A stretch of 64,000 bases of DNA from Bin76 sp963665765 (GCA_963665765.1 OY762464.1:1674001-1738000); one strand, 5' to 3'. Shown: positions 40,254 to 49,802, counted from the first letter of the stretch. Notes: generated by a model from the sequence alone, not told the origin. Numbers and translations: made by a program.

Positions 40254-40538
40254 ATGACCGAGACAATCCTGGAACTTCCCAAACGCCTCAATCCGGAGAG
40301 GGCGGCGCCCCGAGTGGACTTGGGTCTGCTGCAAGCGGCACTTGACTATATCCGTCCGGCGGTGCAGGCGGACGGCGGAGACCTGATTCTGCTGGGAGTG
40401 GAAGAGGGAGTCGTCAATCTCCAGATGGTCGGGGCCTGCGGAGGATGCCCGATGTCGATGATGACTCTGCGATCGGGGATCGAACGCATCCTCAAGGCCA
40501 AGGTGCCGGGAGTCGTCTCCGTCGAAGCAGAGGCCTAG
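40254..40538 (+). CDS. NifU-like iron-sulfur scaffold domain protein
   Basis: A 94-residue protein of the NifU C-terminal (Nfu) type, which carries or transfers Fe-S clusters. It has ALDYIRPAVQADGGDLILLGVEEGVVNLQM and the cysteine pair ACGGCPMS, the cluster site in a dimer. The ATG at 40254 is chosen because conserved sequence begins close to it. MeaB follows 12 bases downstream, so the two are probably co-transcribed. Confidence 0.9.
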   Translation: MTETILELPKRLNPERAAPRVDLGLLQAALDYIRPAVQADGGDLILLGVEEGVVNLQMVGACGGCPMSMMTLRSGIERILKAKVPGVVSVEAEA

Positions 40539-40550
40539 GCGACTGGCGGG

Positions 40551-41339
40551 TTGCATTTGGGCAGTCATCGCCCGGAACTCTCCCGTCTCCTGGGGGATGT
40601 TCGTCGGGGGGATCGCCGCGCCCTGGCCCGGGGGATAACCCTGGTGGAAAACAACCTACCCACTGACCCCGGCCTAACGGAGATGTGGGCTTGTCCCCCC
40701 ACCGGAGATCATCCGCCTGCGCGGGTGGTGGGCATCACCGGCCCTCCGGGGGCGGGCAAAAGCACCCTGGTGTCTTCTCTGGTCGGTTGCATTCGCGAGG
40801 CGGGCCTGACGGTGGGGGTGGTGGCGGTGGATCCGTCCAGCCCGCTCACCGGTGGGGCCATGCTGGGAGACCGGATCAGGATGCAGCCCCATTTCACGGA
40901 TCCGGGAGTGTTTATCCGGTCCATGTCCACCCGTGGGCATCTGGGAGGACTGGCCCAGGCCACCCGGGCGGTCACCGACTTGCTGGCCCTGGCCGGATTC
41001 GAGGTGGTGCTGGTGGAGACGGTGGGAGTGGGCCAATCGGAAGTGGAGGTGATGAGAGTCGCGCCCACGGTGGTGGTGGTGGTCAACCCCGGCATGGGAG
41101 ATTCCGTGCAGGCCGACAAGGCGGGCCTGTTCGAGATCGGCGGCGTGTTCTGTGTCAATAAAGCCGATCAGGAAGGCGCCGACCGGGCGGTCAGGGTGCT
41201 CCGCCAGATGCTGTCCCTGGGGTATCGCCCCGGCCCCACCCCCCGAGTGCTCACCACCGTCGCCACCGAGGGCCGAGGGGTTTCTGAACTATGGGATGCC
41301 ATCGTGGCCTATGGGAACGGCGTGGGCCGGGCCCTTTAG
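40551..41339 (+). CDS. meaB: MeaB/ArgK-type GTPase chaperone
   Basis: A 262-residue G3E GTPase that protects and loads cobalamin into methylmalonyl-CoA mutase or a related mutase. It has the P-loop GITGPPGAGKSTLVSSL, the VVAVDPSSPLTGGAMLGDRIRM block with the switch residues, VETVGVGQSEVEV and the NKAD guanine motif. Family members usually exceed 300 residues; the C-terminal dimerisation arm is missing here. The start is a TTG at 40551. No mutase gene is in the window. Confidence 0.9.
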   Translation: MHLGSHRPELSRLLGDVRRGDRRALARGITLVENNLPTDPGLTEMWACPPTGDHPPARVVGITGPPGAGKSTLVSSLVGCIREAGLTVGVVAVDPSSPLTGGAMLGDRIRMQPHFTDPGVFIRSMSTRGHLGGLAQATRAVTDLLALAGFEVVLVETVGVGQSEVEVMRVAPTVVVVVNPGMGDSVQADKAGLFEIGGVFCVNKADQEGADRAVRVLRQMLSLGYRPGPTPRVLTTVATEGRGVSELWDAIVAYGNGVGRAL

Positions 41340-41447
41340 TGGTTCTCCCCCGCCGTCCCATCCCTCCATCAAAACATGCCTCTCGGCACAGCTAATCTGG
41401 CTAGCATCCCTTTGCTTCCGGAGGGCGTGACCGCGGAGGAAAGCGAT

Positions 41448-42611
41448 ATGGCAGATAACACCGTACCCATCACGGCACAGGTTCTCGCTTGGACTCGTGC
41501 GGAAGCCGGTCTTACGCAGGTCGAGCTTGCCGAGCGCGCCCAGTTGGCAGTGGAGAAACTTCAAGCCTGGGAAGCGGCGGAATCGCGTCCCACCAAAGGC
41601 CAGTTCAACAAGCTGGCAAGGGTGCTCAAGCGCCCATCGGCCCTTTTCTTTTTCCCTGAACCGCCGATGGCGGCGGGGATGCCTACTTCTCTCCGCAGCG
41701 CCCCGGCTCTTGGAAGTCATAAACTTGGTCCCGAAGAGGCCCGCCAGATTCGCTGGGCGCGCCGGCTTCAGGAGTTGACCTCTTGGGTTCTGCGTGACGA
41801 AGGCTCGCCCGAGGCCCGCCTGCCTCAATACCGACCCAGCCAAGATCCGGTCGAGAGGGCGGAATTCGAGCGTTCGCGTTCGGGCGTCTCGAGTGCTGAG
41901 CAGCTCGGGTGGAGAAGCGCTGCGGAGGCATTTCGCTCATGGCGTGGTCACCTCGAAGAGCTAGGAGTCCTGGTGATGCAACTCACCATGGGCAAGAACA
42001 ACATCCGCGGATTCGGGGCGTGGGATGGCTACGCACCATTGGTGGCTGTCAATACGGCGTACCACCCGACCGCTCGGATCTTCACGCTCTTCCACGAGGT
42101 TGCCCATCTTCTGATACGCACCGACGCTGCCTGCCAGAGCTTTGTTTTTCCCGATCAACTTGATGGGTCCGTCGAAAGGTGGTGCGAGCGATTCGCGGCC
42201 GCGTTTCTACTTCCCGAGGACCGTCTGAAGACAGTTGCGGGAGAATATGGTGTGACAGTGACCTCGCCGACCACTCAACCCGACACGGCAAGGCGGATCG
42301 CCAACCGGTTTTCTGTGAGCACGCGTGCTACCGCGATCCGACTCCAAGAAGTCGGGCTTGCGGCGCCGTCGCTTTATGCTGCCGTCGCCGCCAGCCCGGC
42401 CGGAAGAGACTGGAATGACTCATCGGGGGGCAGGGGAGGTGGCCAGACTGTTTCGAAGAAACGGGCCGGCCAGTTCGGGCAACGAATGCCCGGCGCCCTA
42501 TTTGCGGCCGCGGATCGGGGCCGCCTGACGACCCGGGATCTGGCGGACCACCTCCAACTGAAGACCGGCCAACTAGATGACTTGAGGGCTTTGTTGAATG
42601 AACCTCGATGA
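41448..42611 (+). CDS. Helix-turn-helix protein with ImmA/IrrE metallopeptidase domain
   Basis: A 387-residue regulator-protease (COG2856). Residues 10-60 are a Xre-type helix-turn-helix (LAWTRAEAGLTQVELAERAQ); the middle and C-terminal part is an ImmA/IrrE domain with zinc motif FHEVAHLLI (HEVAH). Such proteins cleave or control partner repressors. GAGGAAAGCG lies just before the ATG at 41448. It overlaps the DUF4411 gene by 14 bases, an arrangement seen in mobile toxin-antitoxin-like pairs. Confidence 0.88.
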   Translation: MADNTVPITAQVLAWTRAEAGLTQVELAERAQLAVEKLQAWEAAESRPTKGQFNKLARVLKRPSALFFFPEPPMAAGMPTSLRSAPALGSHKLGPEEARQIRWARRLQELTSWVLRDEGSPEARLPQYRPSQDPVERAEFERSRSGVSSAEQLGWRSAAEAFRSWRGHLEELGVLVMQLTMGKNNIRGFGAWDGYAPLVAVNTAYHPTARIFTLFHEVAHLLIRTDAACQSFVFPDQLDGSVERWCERFAAAFLLPEDRLKTVAGEYGVTVTSPTTQPDTARRIANRFSVSTRATAIRLQEVGLAAPSLYAAVAASPAGRDWNDSSGGRGGGQTVSKKRAGQFGQRMPGALFAAADRGRLTTRDLADHLQLKTGQLDDLRALLNEPR

Positions 42612-43107
42612 GGTGGGGGTTCGGATCGTTGACTCATCCGCTTTGATCGAGGCAAAGACGATCGTGTCCGTGAGCAAACAGTGGGATGCATTCAAGCATC
42701 TGGAACGCATGGTCGTCGACGGGCGGATCGCCCTGCCGCGGCAGGTGATCAACGAAGTAAGCGAGATTGCCCATCCCGACCTCCCCGGCGCCTGGGCAGC
42801 AGGCGTTCGGGGGCGTTTCCAGCACCCTTTGGATGCGGGATATCAGTATCTCCGAAGAGTGATGTCAGTTGCTGAAGAGGTGGTGGACGTCAACAAGCCC
42901 GGCGAAGACGCAGATCCTTGGGTGATAGCGCTTGCCCTGCGCCTCGGTGATGACGGCCATTCCGTCTGTGTGGTGACGGAGGATGTCGTAGACCGAACCA
43001 GTATTTCGATCGCCACCGCCTGCGAGATGCTCAACATTGGTTGGTGTCGAATTCGTAGGTTTCTCCGCCACTGCGGTATTTCCCTGCTCAAAGAGAAAGA
43101 CAAGTAA
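42598..43107 (+). CDS. DUF4411 PIN-like protein
   Basis: A 169-residue protein of the DUF4411 family, a PIN-like fold. Candidate acidic-site residues are in RIVDSSALIEA, INEVSEIAH, GEDADPWVIALAL and VVTEDVVD. The spacing differs from VapC but the order of acidic motifs is the same, so a nuclease toxin is plausible. Its gene overlaps the ImmA-type gene by 14 bases, and the two probably form a toxin-antitoxin-like pair. Convergent with menA. Confidence 0.8.
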   Translation: MNLDEVGVRIVDSSALIEAKTIVSVSKQWDAFKHLERMVVDGRIALPRQVINEVSEIAHPDLPGAWAAGVRGRFQHPLDAGYQYLRRVMSVAEEVVDVNKPGEDADPWVIALALRLGDDGHSVCVVTEDVVDRTSISIATACEMLNIGWCRIRRFLRHCGISLLKEKDK

Positions 43108-43126
43108 GACCGTCGGGAGACTATGA

Positions 43127-43981
43127 TCAAACGGCGGTGGTGACTGCCAGGATCAGAGCCATTGCCATCTGGAGTCGGGAGGTGGTTTTGAGGACGCTGA
43201 CCAGGCCGATGCCCTTCGTTCCGCGTAGCACGGTTCGCACGGGCATCAGGGCGAACGGTGTCAGGCCCAGGGTGACCAACGTGGCAGGTGGGGCGACGCC
43301 GCCAATCACTGCGGCGATCACCGCCGCAAAAGACAGTCCGATCAGAACCGTGTAGAAGACCCGGGAACGGGCCGCGCCCATCATCACCGCCAGAGTGCGT
43401 TTTCCCGCTCGGGCGTCGGTCTCTATGTCCCGGAGGTTATTGGCCACCAGGATGGCAGAGGCCATGGTTCCCATGGGGATGGCCAGGGCCCAAGCCGCGG
43501 GGCGGGCGGTCATGTCATGGACATACCGGGTTCCCACTGTGGCGACCAGCCCGAAGAACACGAAGACGAACAACTCGCCCATCCCTCGGTATCCATAGGG
43601 CCAGGGCCCTCCCACGTAGGCGAGCATCGCCAGCACCGAACAAAGACCCACCCACACCAATATCCATCCGGCGATCAAGACCAGGTACATACCCGCCAGC
43701 AGGGCCACCGCCACTGCGATCCAGGTGGCGATCCACATCCTCTGCGGCGAGATCACCCCCTCGACCACCATTCGGCGCGGGCCTATGCGATCAGCAGTGT
43801 CGGCCCGGCGGGCGGCGTCGGAGACGTCGTTGGCGAAATTGGCCGCCACCTGGAGGGCCACTCCCACGATCAGGGTGGCCCAGAAGGCGTCCCACCGAAA
43901 AACCCCATCCCCGATGGCCAGCCCGGTTCCCACCGTGGCCGGCGCCACCGAGGCCCACAGAGTGTGGGGCCGGGCCGCCAT
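43127..43981 (-). CDS. menA: 1,4-dihydroxy-2-naphthoate polyprenyltransferase
   Basis: A membrane prenyltransferase of about 284 residues that attaches the polyprenyl chain to dihydroxynaphthoate in menaquinone synthesis. The first Asp-rich motif is NFANDVSDAARRADTADR, the second NNLRDIETDARAGKRTLAV; about nine helices are seen. The ATG at 43981 begins MAARPHTLWASVAPATVG; conserved-looking residues (LSRFGAWK) precede it but no ATG, GTG or TTG lies between them and the menB stop, so a rare start such as ATT or CTG is possible. Confidence 0.92.
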   Translation of the reverse strand: MAARPHTLWASVAPATVGTGLAIGDGVFRWDAFWATLIVGVALQVAANFANDVSDAARRADTADRIGPRRMVVEGVISPQRMWIATWIAVAVALLAGMYLVLIAGWILVWVGLCSVLAMLAYVGGPWPYGYRGMGELFVFVFFGLVATVGTRYVHDMTARPAAWALAIPMGTMASAILVANNLRDIETDARAGKRTLAVMMGAARSRVFYTVLIGLSFAAVIAAVIGGVAPPATLVTLGLTPFALMPVRTVLRGTKGIGLVSVLKTTSRLQMAMALILAVTTAV

Positions 43982-44021
43982 CTTCCAAGCCCCGAACCGG
44001 GACAGTTGGGGAGAAGAACTG

Positions 44022-44921
44022 CTAATAGTGCCAGGGAAATTCGTCGAAGCGGGGACGCCGCTTTTCCAAGAAGGCGTCCCGGCCTTCCGCCGCTTCGTCG
44101 GTGCCGTAACCCAACCGGGTGGCTTCACCGGCGAAGATCTGCTGTCCGACCAGGCCGTCATCGATCAGGTTGAAAGCGAATTTGAGCATTCGTTGGGCGG
44201 TGGGACTCTTGGAAGTGATGGTCCGAGCCCACTCCAAAGCCACCTGCTCCAACTTCCCATGGGAAACGACTTCGTTCACCATGCCCATCTGCTTGGCTTC
44301 TTCGGCCCCGTAATCTCGCCCCAGGAAAAACAGTTCTCTGGCTCGTTTCTGGCCGATCATCCTGGCCAGGTAGGCCGACCCGTAACCGGCGTCGTAGCTG
44401 GCCACATCCGGATCGGTCTGTTTGAATTGGGCGTGCTCGGCGCAGGCCAAGGTCAGGTCGCACACCACATGCAGGCTGTGGCCTCCGCCCACCGCCCACC
44501 CCGGCACCACCGCCATCACCACCTTGGGCATGAACCTGATGATGCGCTGGGCTTCCAGAACGTGCAGTCTTCCCAAGCGGGCCGGGTCGATGGATTGGCT
44601 TTCCTCCCCTCCGGCGTATTTGTATCCGTCCCTTCCCCTGATCCGCTGGTCCCCGCCCGAGCAGAACGCCCATCCCCCGTCTCGGGGAGACGGTCCGTTG
44701 CCGGTGAGCAATACACAACCGACATTGCTTTGTTGCCGGGCGTGCTCCAAGGCGGTGATCAGCTCATCAACCGTGTGGGGTCGGAAAGCGTTGCGCACAT
44801 CGGGCCGATCGAAGGCGATTCGTACTGCCCTCACCCCAACCGCGCGGTGATAGGTGATGTCGGTGAAAGAGAAACCCGGTACAATTTCCCAGGCCGAGGA
44901 GTCAAAGTGTTCCGAAACCAT
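44022..44921 (-). CDS. menB: 1,4-dihydroxy-2-naphthoyl-CoA synthase
   Basis: A 299-residue crotonase-fold enzyme that closes the second ring of the naphthoquinone from succinylbenzoyl-CoA. It has FDRPDVRNAFRPHTVDEL, the FCSGGDQRIRGRDGYKY oxyanion loop typical of MenB, AVVPGWAVGGGHSLHVVCDLTLA and the C-terminal ARRDA-like AFLEKRRPRFDEFPWHY. It is upstream of menA on the same strand and diverges from the SerA-like gene. Confidence 0.95.
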   Translation of the reverse strand: MVSEHFDSSAWEIVPGFSFTDITYHRAVGVRAVRIAFDRPDVRNAFRPHTVDELITALEHARQQSNVGCVLLTGNGPSPRDGGWAFCSGGDQRIRGRDGYKYAGGEESQSIDPARLGRLHVLEAQRIIRFMPKVVMAVVPGWAVGGGHSLHVVCDLTLACAEHAQFKQTDPDVASYDAGYGSAYLARMIGQKRARELFFLGRDYGAEEAKQMGMVNEVVSHGKLEQVALEWARTITSKSPTAQRMLKFAFNLIDDGLVGQQIFAGEATRLGYGTDEAAEGRDAFLEKRRPRFDEFPWHY

Positions 44922-44990
44922 GTCTAGGAGACGAGGTTACTTCGGAACCCGGCTGGAATACCATTAGAAGACCCTTCGCAGGAGCCCGCA

Positions 44991-46202
44991 ATGCAAGTTT
45001 TAATAGCAGACAGGTTTCCCCAGAATTTTCTGCCGGAGATAGAGAAGCTCGGCTACAAGTGCCACCTCCGCCCTGATATCGGGGAAGCTGCTTTGCGGGA
45101 GGCTCTCCCCGGCATGCAGGTGCTGCTGGTGCGGTCCACCAGAATCTCCGACAGCACCTTGGAGGGCGCCACCGATCTGAGTTGGATAATCCGAGCGGGA
45201 GCGGGCTACAACACCATCGATTGTGAAGCGACCGCCCGGCGGGCCATCTGGGTGTCCAATGTTCCGGGTCGAAACTCCATTGCGGTGGCGGAACTGACCA
45301 TAGGGTTGATTCTGGCTCTGGACCGGCGAATCCCCGACAACGTCATCGCCATCCGGCAGAGGCAGTGGCAGAAGAAGGAGTTCTCCAAAGCTCGCGGGCT
45401 GTTGGGCAAGACCCTGGGGATCGTGGGTATGGGACGGATCGGTATCGAGGTGGCCAGACGCGCCCACGGGTTCGGGTTGAGGCTCCTGGCTGTGGAGAAG
45501 ACCCGAACGCTTCAGATGCGAGACCAGATGGACGAGTTGGGGGTCACTTCGGTGTCCCGGCTGGAGGAACTCTTCGAGATTTCCGACATCATCACCCTCC
45601 ACGTGCCGGCCTCCCCCGCCACCACCGGTATGGTTTCCAGGGACCTTCTGTCCCGCATGAAACCGGGCAGTTTCCTGATCAACACCGCTCGCTCATCCCT
45701 GGTGGACGAGCGAGCCCTGCTGTCGGTGCTCGACCACCAGGACCTCTGGGTGGGGATGGACGTTTTCGCCGATGAACCCGCCTCGGCGTCGGAAGCTTGG
45801 GATTCCCGGCTGGCGATGCATCCCCAGGTATACACCACCCACCATATCGGCGCCTCCACCCGCCAAGCGCAGGACGCCATCGCTTCCGAAGTCGTCCACA
45901 TGCTGGCAGACTATGCCCGAGGTCAAGTGCGCAATGTGGTCAATCTGGGTGCAGTGGCGCCCAGGGGAACCTTCCTCACGATTCGGCACGAAGATCGGGT
46001 GGGAGTGCTTTCGGCAGTTCTGACCTCGCTCAGATCACTGGGACTCAACGTCCAGAACATGAGCAATCAGGTCTTCAGCGGCGCCGGAAGCGCGGTTGCT
46101 TTGATACAAGTGCAAGGAGACTTTCCTGATAATCTGGTCTCCGATCTGAAGAGTTTGCCTCACGTCATAGGAGTGGCTGCCCACCACAGTGGGCAATGGT
46201 GA
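44991..46202 (+). CDS. D-3-phosphoglycerate dehydrogenase-like protein with ACT domain
   Basis: A 403-residue NAD-dependent 2-hydroxyacid dehydrogenase of the SerA type. It has AGAGYNTIDC and GRNSIAVAELTIGLILALDR, the NAD motif GIVGMGRIGIEVARRA, the catalytic Arg in NTARSSLVDERAL, and the His in THHIGASTRQAQ. Residues 325-403 form an ACT regulatory domain (EDRVGVLSAVLTSLRSLGLNVQ). An AGGAG is 8 bases before the ATG. Linked to a DUF1015 gene, as in many serine-synthesis loci, which supports a role in serine formation. Confidence 0.88.
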   Translation: MQVLIADRFPQNFLPEIEKLGYKCHLRPDIGEAALREALPGMQVLLVRSTRISDSTLEGATDLSWIIRAGAGYNTIDCEATARRAIWVSNVPGRNSIAVAELTIGLILALDRRIPDNVIAIRQRQWQKKEFSKARGLLGKTLGIVGMGRIGIEVARRAHGFGLRLLAVEKTRTLQMRDQMDELGVTSVSRLEELFEISDIITLHVPASPATTGMVSRDLLSRMKPGSFLINTARSSLVDERALLSVLDHQDLWVGMDVFADEPASASEAWDSRLAMHPQVYTTHHIGASTRQAQDAIASEVVHMLADYARGQVRNVVNLGAVAPRGTFLTIRHEDRVGVLSAVLTSLRSLGLNVQNMSNQVFSGAGSAVALIQVQGDFPDNLVSDLKSLPHVIGVAAHHSGQW

Positions 46203-47380
46203 TGGACTGGCTTCGACCGGCCCAGGTGAGGCTGGTCTCTCCCGAATATGCCTGGCGGGTGGTAGCCCCCGACTACGATGCCTTGACTCCCTATGAGCGA
46301 TACCGATGGGCGGCGGAAAACCCGGATTCCTTTCTAAATGCCTTCGCTCCCTCCACCAGTTGGCCCAACCGGTCTTTCAGGCAGTTGGCGGACCAGGCGG
46401 CCAAGTACCTGGATGGCCAACTGCGCAAGGGAGCTTTCGGGTCTCTGCGGGAAGGATTGTTCATCTACCGGATCACCGACGGCGACCACCGGCAGACCGG
46501 AGTGGTGGGCGATGCTCCGACGGACGCCGCGCCCGACCGGCTCGTGCCGCACGAGGTCACCCGCACCGATCGGGAGGAAGAGCTTTACCGGTACATGAGA
46601 AAAGTGGCTTTCAGTTCCAGCCCCATGGGGCTGGGCTATCCGCCGCAAGCGACCATCAAACAGATGGTGGAAGAGATTTGCCGACAGGCGCCGAATGTTT
46701 CTGTGACATTGGAAGACGGCGTCTTGCACCAGATTTGGGCGCCGCCGCCCTATGCGGTTGAGGGACTGTTGGGAGAGTTCGCCCAAATCCCCCGGGCTTA
46801 TATAGTGGATGGCCACCATCGGGCCGCCGCTTCGGCTCGTCATGCCTCCCGGTGGGGGGTAAACCACTCCCATCCGGCCGGCAGGATGCTGGTGGTGGCT
46901 TTTCCGACGGATGAACTTCGTATCCACCCCTATCATCGCTGGGTGGCCGCCCGAGCCTCCACCCATCAGCTGAGACAAGCGGTGGGGGCCGTCCGGACCG
47001 AGGTCCGCTCGCCCGCCCGGGGAGAAACCGTGGCGGTGACCCCGGACGGCTGTTGGTCGATCCGGTTGTCTCCCCAACGCCATGAAATGGATGCGGCGGC
47101 CCTCCACCGTACGGTGTTGCGTCCCCTGTTGGATGTGGAGGACGAGCGCGGCGATCCGCGCATGGATTTCATTCCCGATCCCGAGGGTCTGAAAAAACTG
47201 GTGGACCGGGTGGCCGAGCAGGGAGGCACGGGTTTCATGCTGTCTCCGGCCTCCATGCGACAGGTGATGTATGCCGCCGACCACCGTCTGCCTCTTCCCC
47301 CCAAGGCCACCTTTTTCGTGCCCAAACCCCGGTCCGGGTTCTTTTTGGCCCCCCGGCACGGGAGCCGGTCGACGGATTAG
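46196..47380 (+). CDS. DUF1015 family protein
   Basis: A 394-residue protein of the DUF1015 family, often encoded beside serA and serC. Family landmarks are VVAPDYDALTPYERYRWAAENPDSFLN, the GDHRQTGVVG strand and the IVDGHHRAAASARHA motif. It overlaps the SerA-like gene by seven bases; a second ATG at 46202 would overlap by one. Biochemical function is unknown; the genetic link to phosphoserine metabolism is the only clue. Confidence 0.87.
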   Translation: MVMDWLRPAQVRLVSPEYAWRVVAPDYDALTPYERYRWAAENPDSFLNAFAPSTSWPNRSFRQLADQAAKYLDGQLRKGAFGSLREGLFIYRITDGDHRQTGVVGDAPTDAAPDRLVPHEVTRTDREEELYRYMRKVAFSSSPMGLGYPPQATIKQMVEEICRQAPNVSVTLEDGVLHQIWAPPPYAVEGLLGEFAQIPRAYIVDGHHRAAASARHASRWGVNHSHPAGRMLVVAFPTDELRIHPYHRWVAARASTHQLRQAVGAVRTEVRSPARGETVAVTPDGCWSIRLSPQRHEMDAAALHRTVLRPLLDVEDERGDPRMDFIPDPEGLKKLVDRVAEQGGTGFMLSPASMRQVMYAADHRLPLPPKATFFVPKPRSGFFLAPRHGSRSTD

Positions 47381-47405
47381 CGGGCGCCGGAGGGAACCGG
47401 TTCGG

Positions 47406-48566
47406 TTACAACTGGCCCCACAGGTCACCCGCGGCCAGATCGATCACGGTCCAGGCCATGCCCAGGGCGCCATCGAATATCGCCCGGTGGCCCTCGGGGG
47501 TGATGGTTTGGCGAGTGAAGTCAGGCTGGTGATTGCCGACGGGGGCGCAGTGGAGGGAGAGCATCGGGTGGATGGTGGGAACCTCGAGGGAGACATTGCC
47601 CATATCGGTGGACCCGGCTTCCGACGGTGAAAGGTCGGCGCCCCGTCCCATGGTCCGCCCCAGGGTCGCGGAGTTGGCGGCATACAACTCCGTGAGAAGC
47701 GGATTGCTGATCAACTCGGTGTAGCCATGTCCCGCAGTCTCCACTTCCATCCGGCAGCCGGTGGCCAAAGCGGCCGCCTCGAAACAGGAGACGACCCGTT
47801 TCCCCAGCACTTTCAGCCGTTCGTGATCCATGGATCTCACATACCACTTCGATCGGGTCAGAGCCGGGATGATGTTGGGCGCCTGACCCCCTTCGGTGAT
47901 GATGCCATGGATCTTGTCGGTATACAGAATGTGCTGGCGAAGGGTCGAGATGTTGACGTACGACTGCACGAAGGCGTCCAAGGCGTTGAGGCCTCGGTGG
48001 GGATAGGCGGAGGCATGTGCCTCCTTGCCGTGGAAGGTCACGTCCAACTGGGTGATGGCGAGAAAGGGGGCATCGACCACATCCCGAGGGGAGGGATGGA
48101 TCATCATGGCGGCGGCCGCCCCCGCGAAGGCCTGTGCGTTGATGAGATCGACCTTGCCTCCGTAGGCTTCCTCCGCCGGTGTGCCCAAGATGGTCAGCCG
48201 AAATCCCAGAGAATCAACCAGAGGCCGAAGCGCCAGCCCGGCCCCCACCGCGGCCGAGGCGATGATGTTATGTCCGCAGGCATGCCCCACGTCGGGCAGG
48301 GCGTCGTATTCGCAGCAGATGATCAACTCGGGACCCTCGGTGCCTGCCCGGGCTGCGAAAGCGGTGTCAAGGCCGTGGGCCGGATACTCCACCGCGAAAC
48401 CGTATCCCTCCAAGATCCGTGCGAGGCGTTCGGAGGAACGGTATTCCTGATAAGCCAATTCAGGATGGTCATAGAGCCAGCGATTCAACTCCTCCAAGCG
48501 GGGCTGCTGATCGGATACTCGCTGTCTGGCCTGTTCCTTCAGGGCGGCGACGGCCTGCTCAGTCAT
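47406..48566 (-). CDS. M20 family metallohydrolase (amidohydrolase)
   Basis: A 386-residue M20/AbgB-type zinc hydrolase. Metal and catalytic residues are seen in ICCEYDALPDVGHACGHNIIASAAVGAGLAL (CGHN) and TPAEEAYGGK (Glu pair), then MIHPSPRD. The lid domain starts with DVTFHGKEAHASAYPHRGLNALDAF. Family members cleave N-acyl or aminobenzoyl-glutamate-like amides. No linked catabolic genes; convergent with the DUF1015 gene. Confidence 0.9.
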   Translation of the reverse strand: MTEQAVAALKEQARQRVSDQQPRLEELNRWLYDHPELAYQEYRSSERLARILEGYGFAVEYPAHGLDTAFAARAGTEGPELIICCEYDALPDVGHACGHNIIASAAVGAGLALRPLVDSLGFRLTILGTPAEEAYGGKVDLINAQAFAGAAAAMMIHPSPRDVVDAPFLAITQLDVTFHGKEAHASAYPHRGLNALDAFVQSYVNISTLRQHILYTDKIHGIITEGGQAPNIIPALTRSKWYVRSMDHERLKVLGKRVVSCFEAAALATGCRMEVETAGHGYTELISNPLLTELYAANSATLGRTMGRGADLSPSEAGSTDMGNVSLEVPTIHPMLSLHCAPVGNHQPDFTRQTITPEGHRAIFDGALGMAWTVIDLAAGDLWGQL

Positions 48567-48708
48567 GGGTTGAGGTTCCTCTCTGGATCTGGACCGGCGG
48601 CGACGGTTCAGCCGGTGGTTTCAGCCAGACTACCAAAGACGGGTCGGTGAGCACCCCTGTCAGCCGGCCATCGGATATAGCTAACCTCGGCCAGGTGGAG
48701 GTGAAGTG

Positions 48709-49176
48709 ATGAATCTATCGGAAATGGGACTTTCCGGGCTGCGCCCCTCGGTGGAATTCGCCTTTTTGGCCGATGCGGTGCAGGTGGTGGGGGGGAAGCT
48801 GTTTGCTTTGGGAGGAGGTTGGGATCAGCTGCTGGTGAGCCGGTTCCCGACCCGGCATTCATCCATGGGCATCGGAATGAGAATCACCTTCCCGAGGGGT
48901 TGGGACAAATCTCCGGTCAGCATGGGCGTCGATCTGCAGGACCAGGATGGCAAGAGCATTCTGGGCGCCCGGATGCCGCAAAGGAGACTCCCCGTCAAGT
49001 CGCCTCCCGGCCTTTCCCCAGGCTCGGTGTTCGGATACCCGATGGCCTTCACCTTCAACGCCTTGCCGTTCGAGTCGGCCGGTGACTACTCGTTCGTGAT
49101 CTATCTGGAGGAGGAACCGGTGCATCGTCTGCGGTTTACCGTTCGGGAGCGCAGGAGTCGTTCACCCCGCATATGA
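48709..49176 (+). CDS. DUF6941-like protein
   Basis: A 155-residue protein that begins with VEFAFLADAVQVVGGKLFALGGGWDQL, a pattern I associate with DUF6941 proteins of actinobacteria; the assignment is from memory. No transmembrane segment or catalytic motif is seen, and beta strands dominate. GGAGGTGAAGTG precedes the ATG; a GTG 3 bases earlier is also possible. It overlaps the HAD gene by four bases (ATGA), so the two form an operon with the aminotransferase. Confidence 0.72.
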   Translation: MNLSEMGLSGLRPSVEFAFLADAVQVVGGKLFALGGGWDQLLVSRFPTRHSSMGIGMRITFPRGWDKSPVSMGVDLQDQDGKSILGARMPQRRLPVKSPPGLSPGSVFGYPMAFTFNALPFESAGDYSFVIYLEEEPVHRLRFTVRERRSRSPRI

Positions 49177-49802
49177 GTCCCCGCGATGTGCCGGGCCCGA
49201 CGGCGATTCTGTTCGATCTGGGAGGGGTGGTTTTCGACTCGCCTCTGCCCGTCATCGCCTCGTTCGAGGCGGATCAGGGCCTTGCTCCGGGGACGGTGGG
49301 GAGGATTGTGGTGAGTTCGGGCCCCGACGGCGCCTGGGCCTGTCATGAGCGGGGAGAGATCAGCGCCCGGACCTTTCATCGCCGACTCCGTGAAGAGGCC
49401 CGCCAAAGGGGGGTGGAATTGGATGTGGCGGAGATGATGGTAAGGATCGAAGGCAATGTGGTGGTTCGGCCCCGGATGCTGAAAGCGGTGGGCTGTTTGC
49501 GGAACAACGGTTGGGCGGTGGCGGCGGTCACCAACAATTGGCGGGGATTGGGAATGGCGGGGGTGGAGCGCCACTTCGATACGGTGGTGCAGTCCTTTCT
49601 GGAAGGAGTGCGCAAGCCCGAGCCGGAGATCTACCACCGGACGCTTTCCCGGCTGGGAGTGGCTGCCCCCCAGGCGGTGATGCTCGATGACCTCGGCGTC
49701 AACCTCAAGACCGCCCGGTGTATGGGTATGTTCACCATCAAGGTCACCGATCCCGACCTCGCCCTGAAAGAATTGGGAGCGATGGTGGGACTGCTCCTCT
49801 GA
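49173..49802 (+). CDS. HAD family hydrolase
   Basis: A 209-residue haloacid dehalogenase superfamily phosphatase, subfamily IA. The nucleophile motif is LFDLGGVVF (only the first Asp; the second is Gly, as in many family members with altered chemistry, e.g. the ACAD10/epoxide-hydrolase-type HADs). Motif II is AVTNNW, motif III the Lys in GVRKPEPEIYHRTL, and motif IV MLDDLGVNLKTA. Substrate unknown; 16 bases before the aminotransferase gene. Confidence 0.87.
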   Translation: MSPRDVPGPTAILFDLGGVVFDSPLPVIASFEADQGLAPGTVGRIVVSSGPDGAWACHERGEISARTFHRRLREEARQRGVELDVAEMMVRIEGNVVVRPRMLKAVGCLRNNGWAVAAVTNNWRGLGMAGVERHFDTVVQSFLEGVRKPEPEIYHRTLSRLGVAAPQAVMLDDLGVNLKTARCMGMFTIKVTDPDLALKELGAMVGLLL

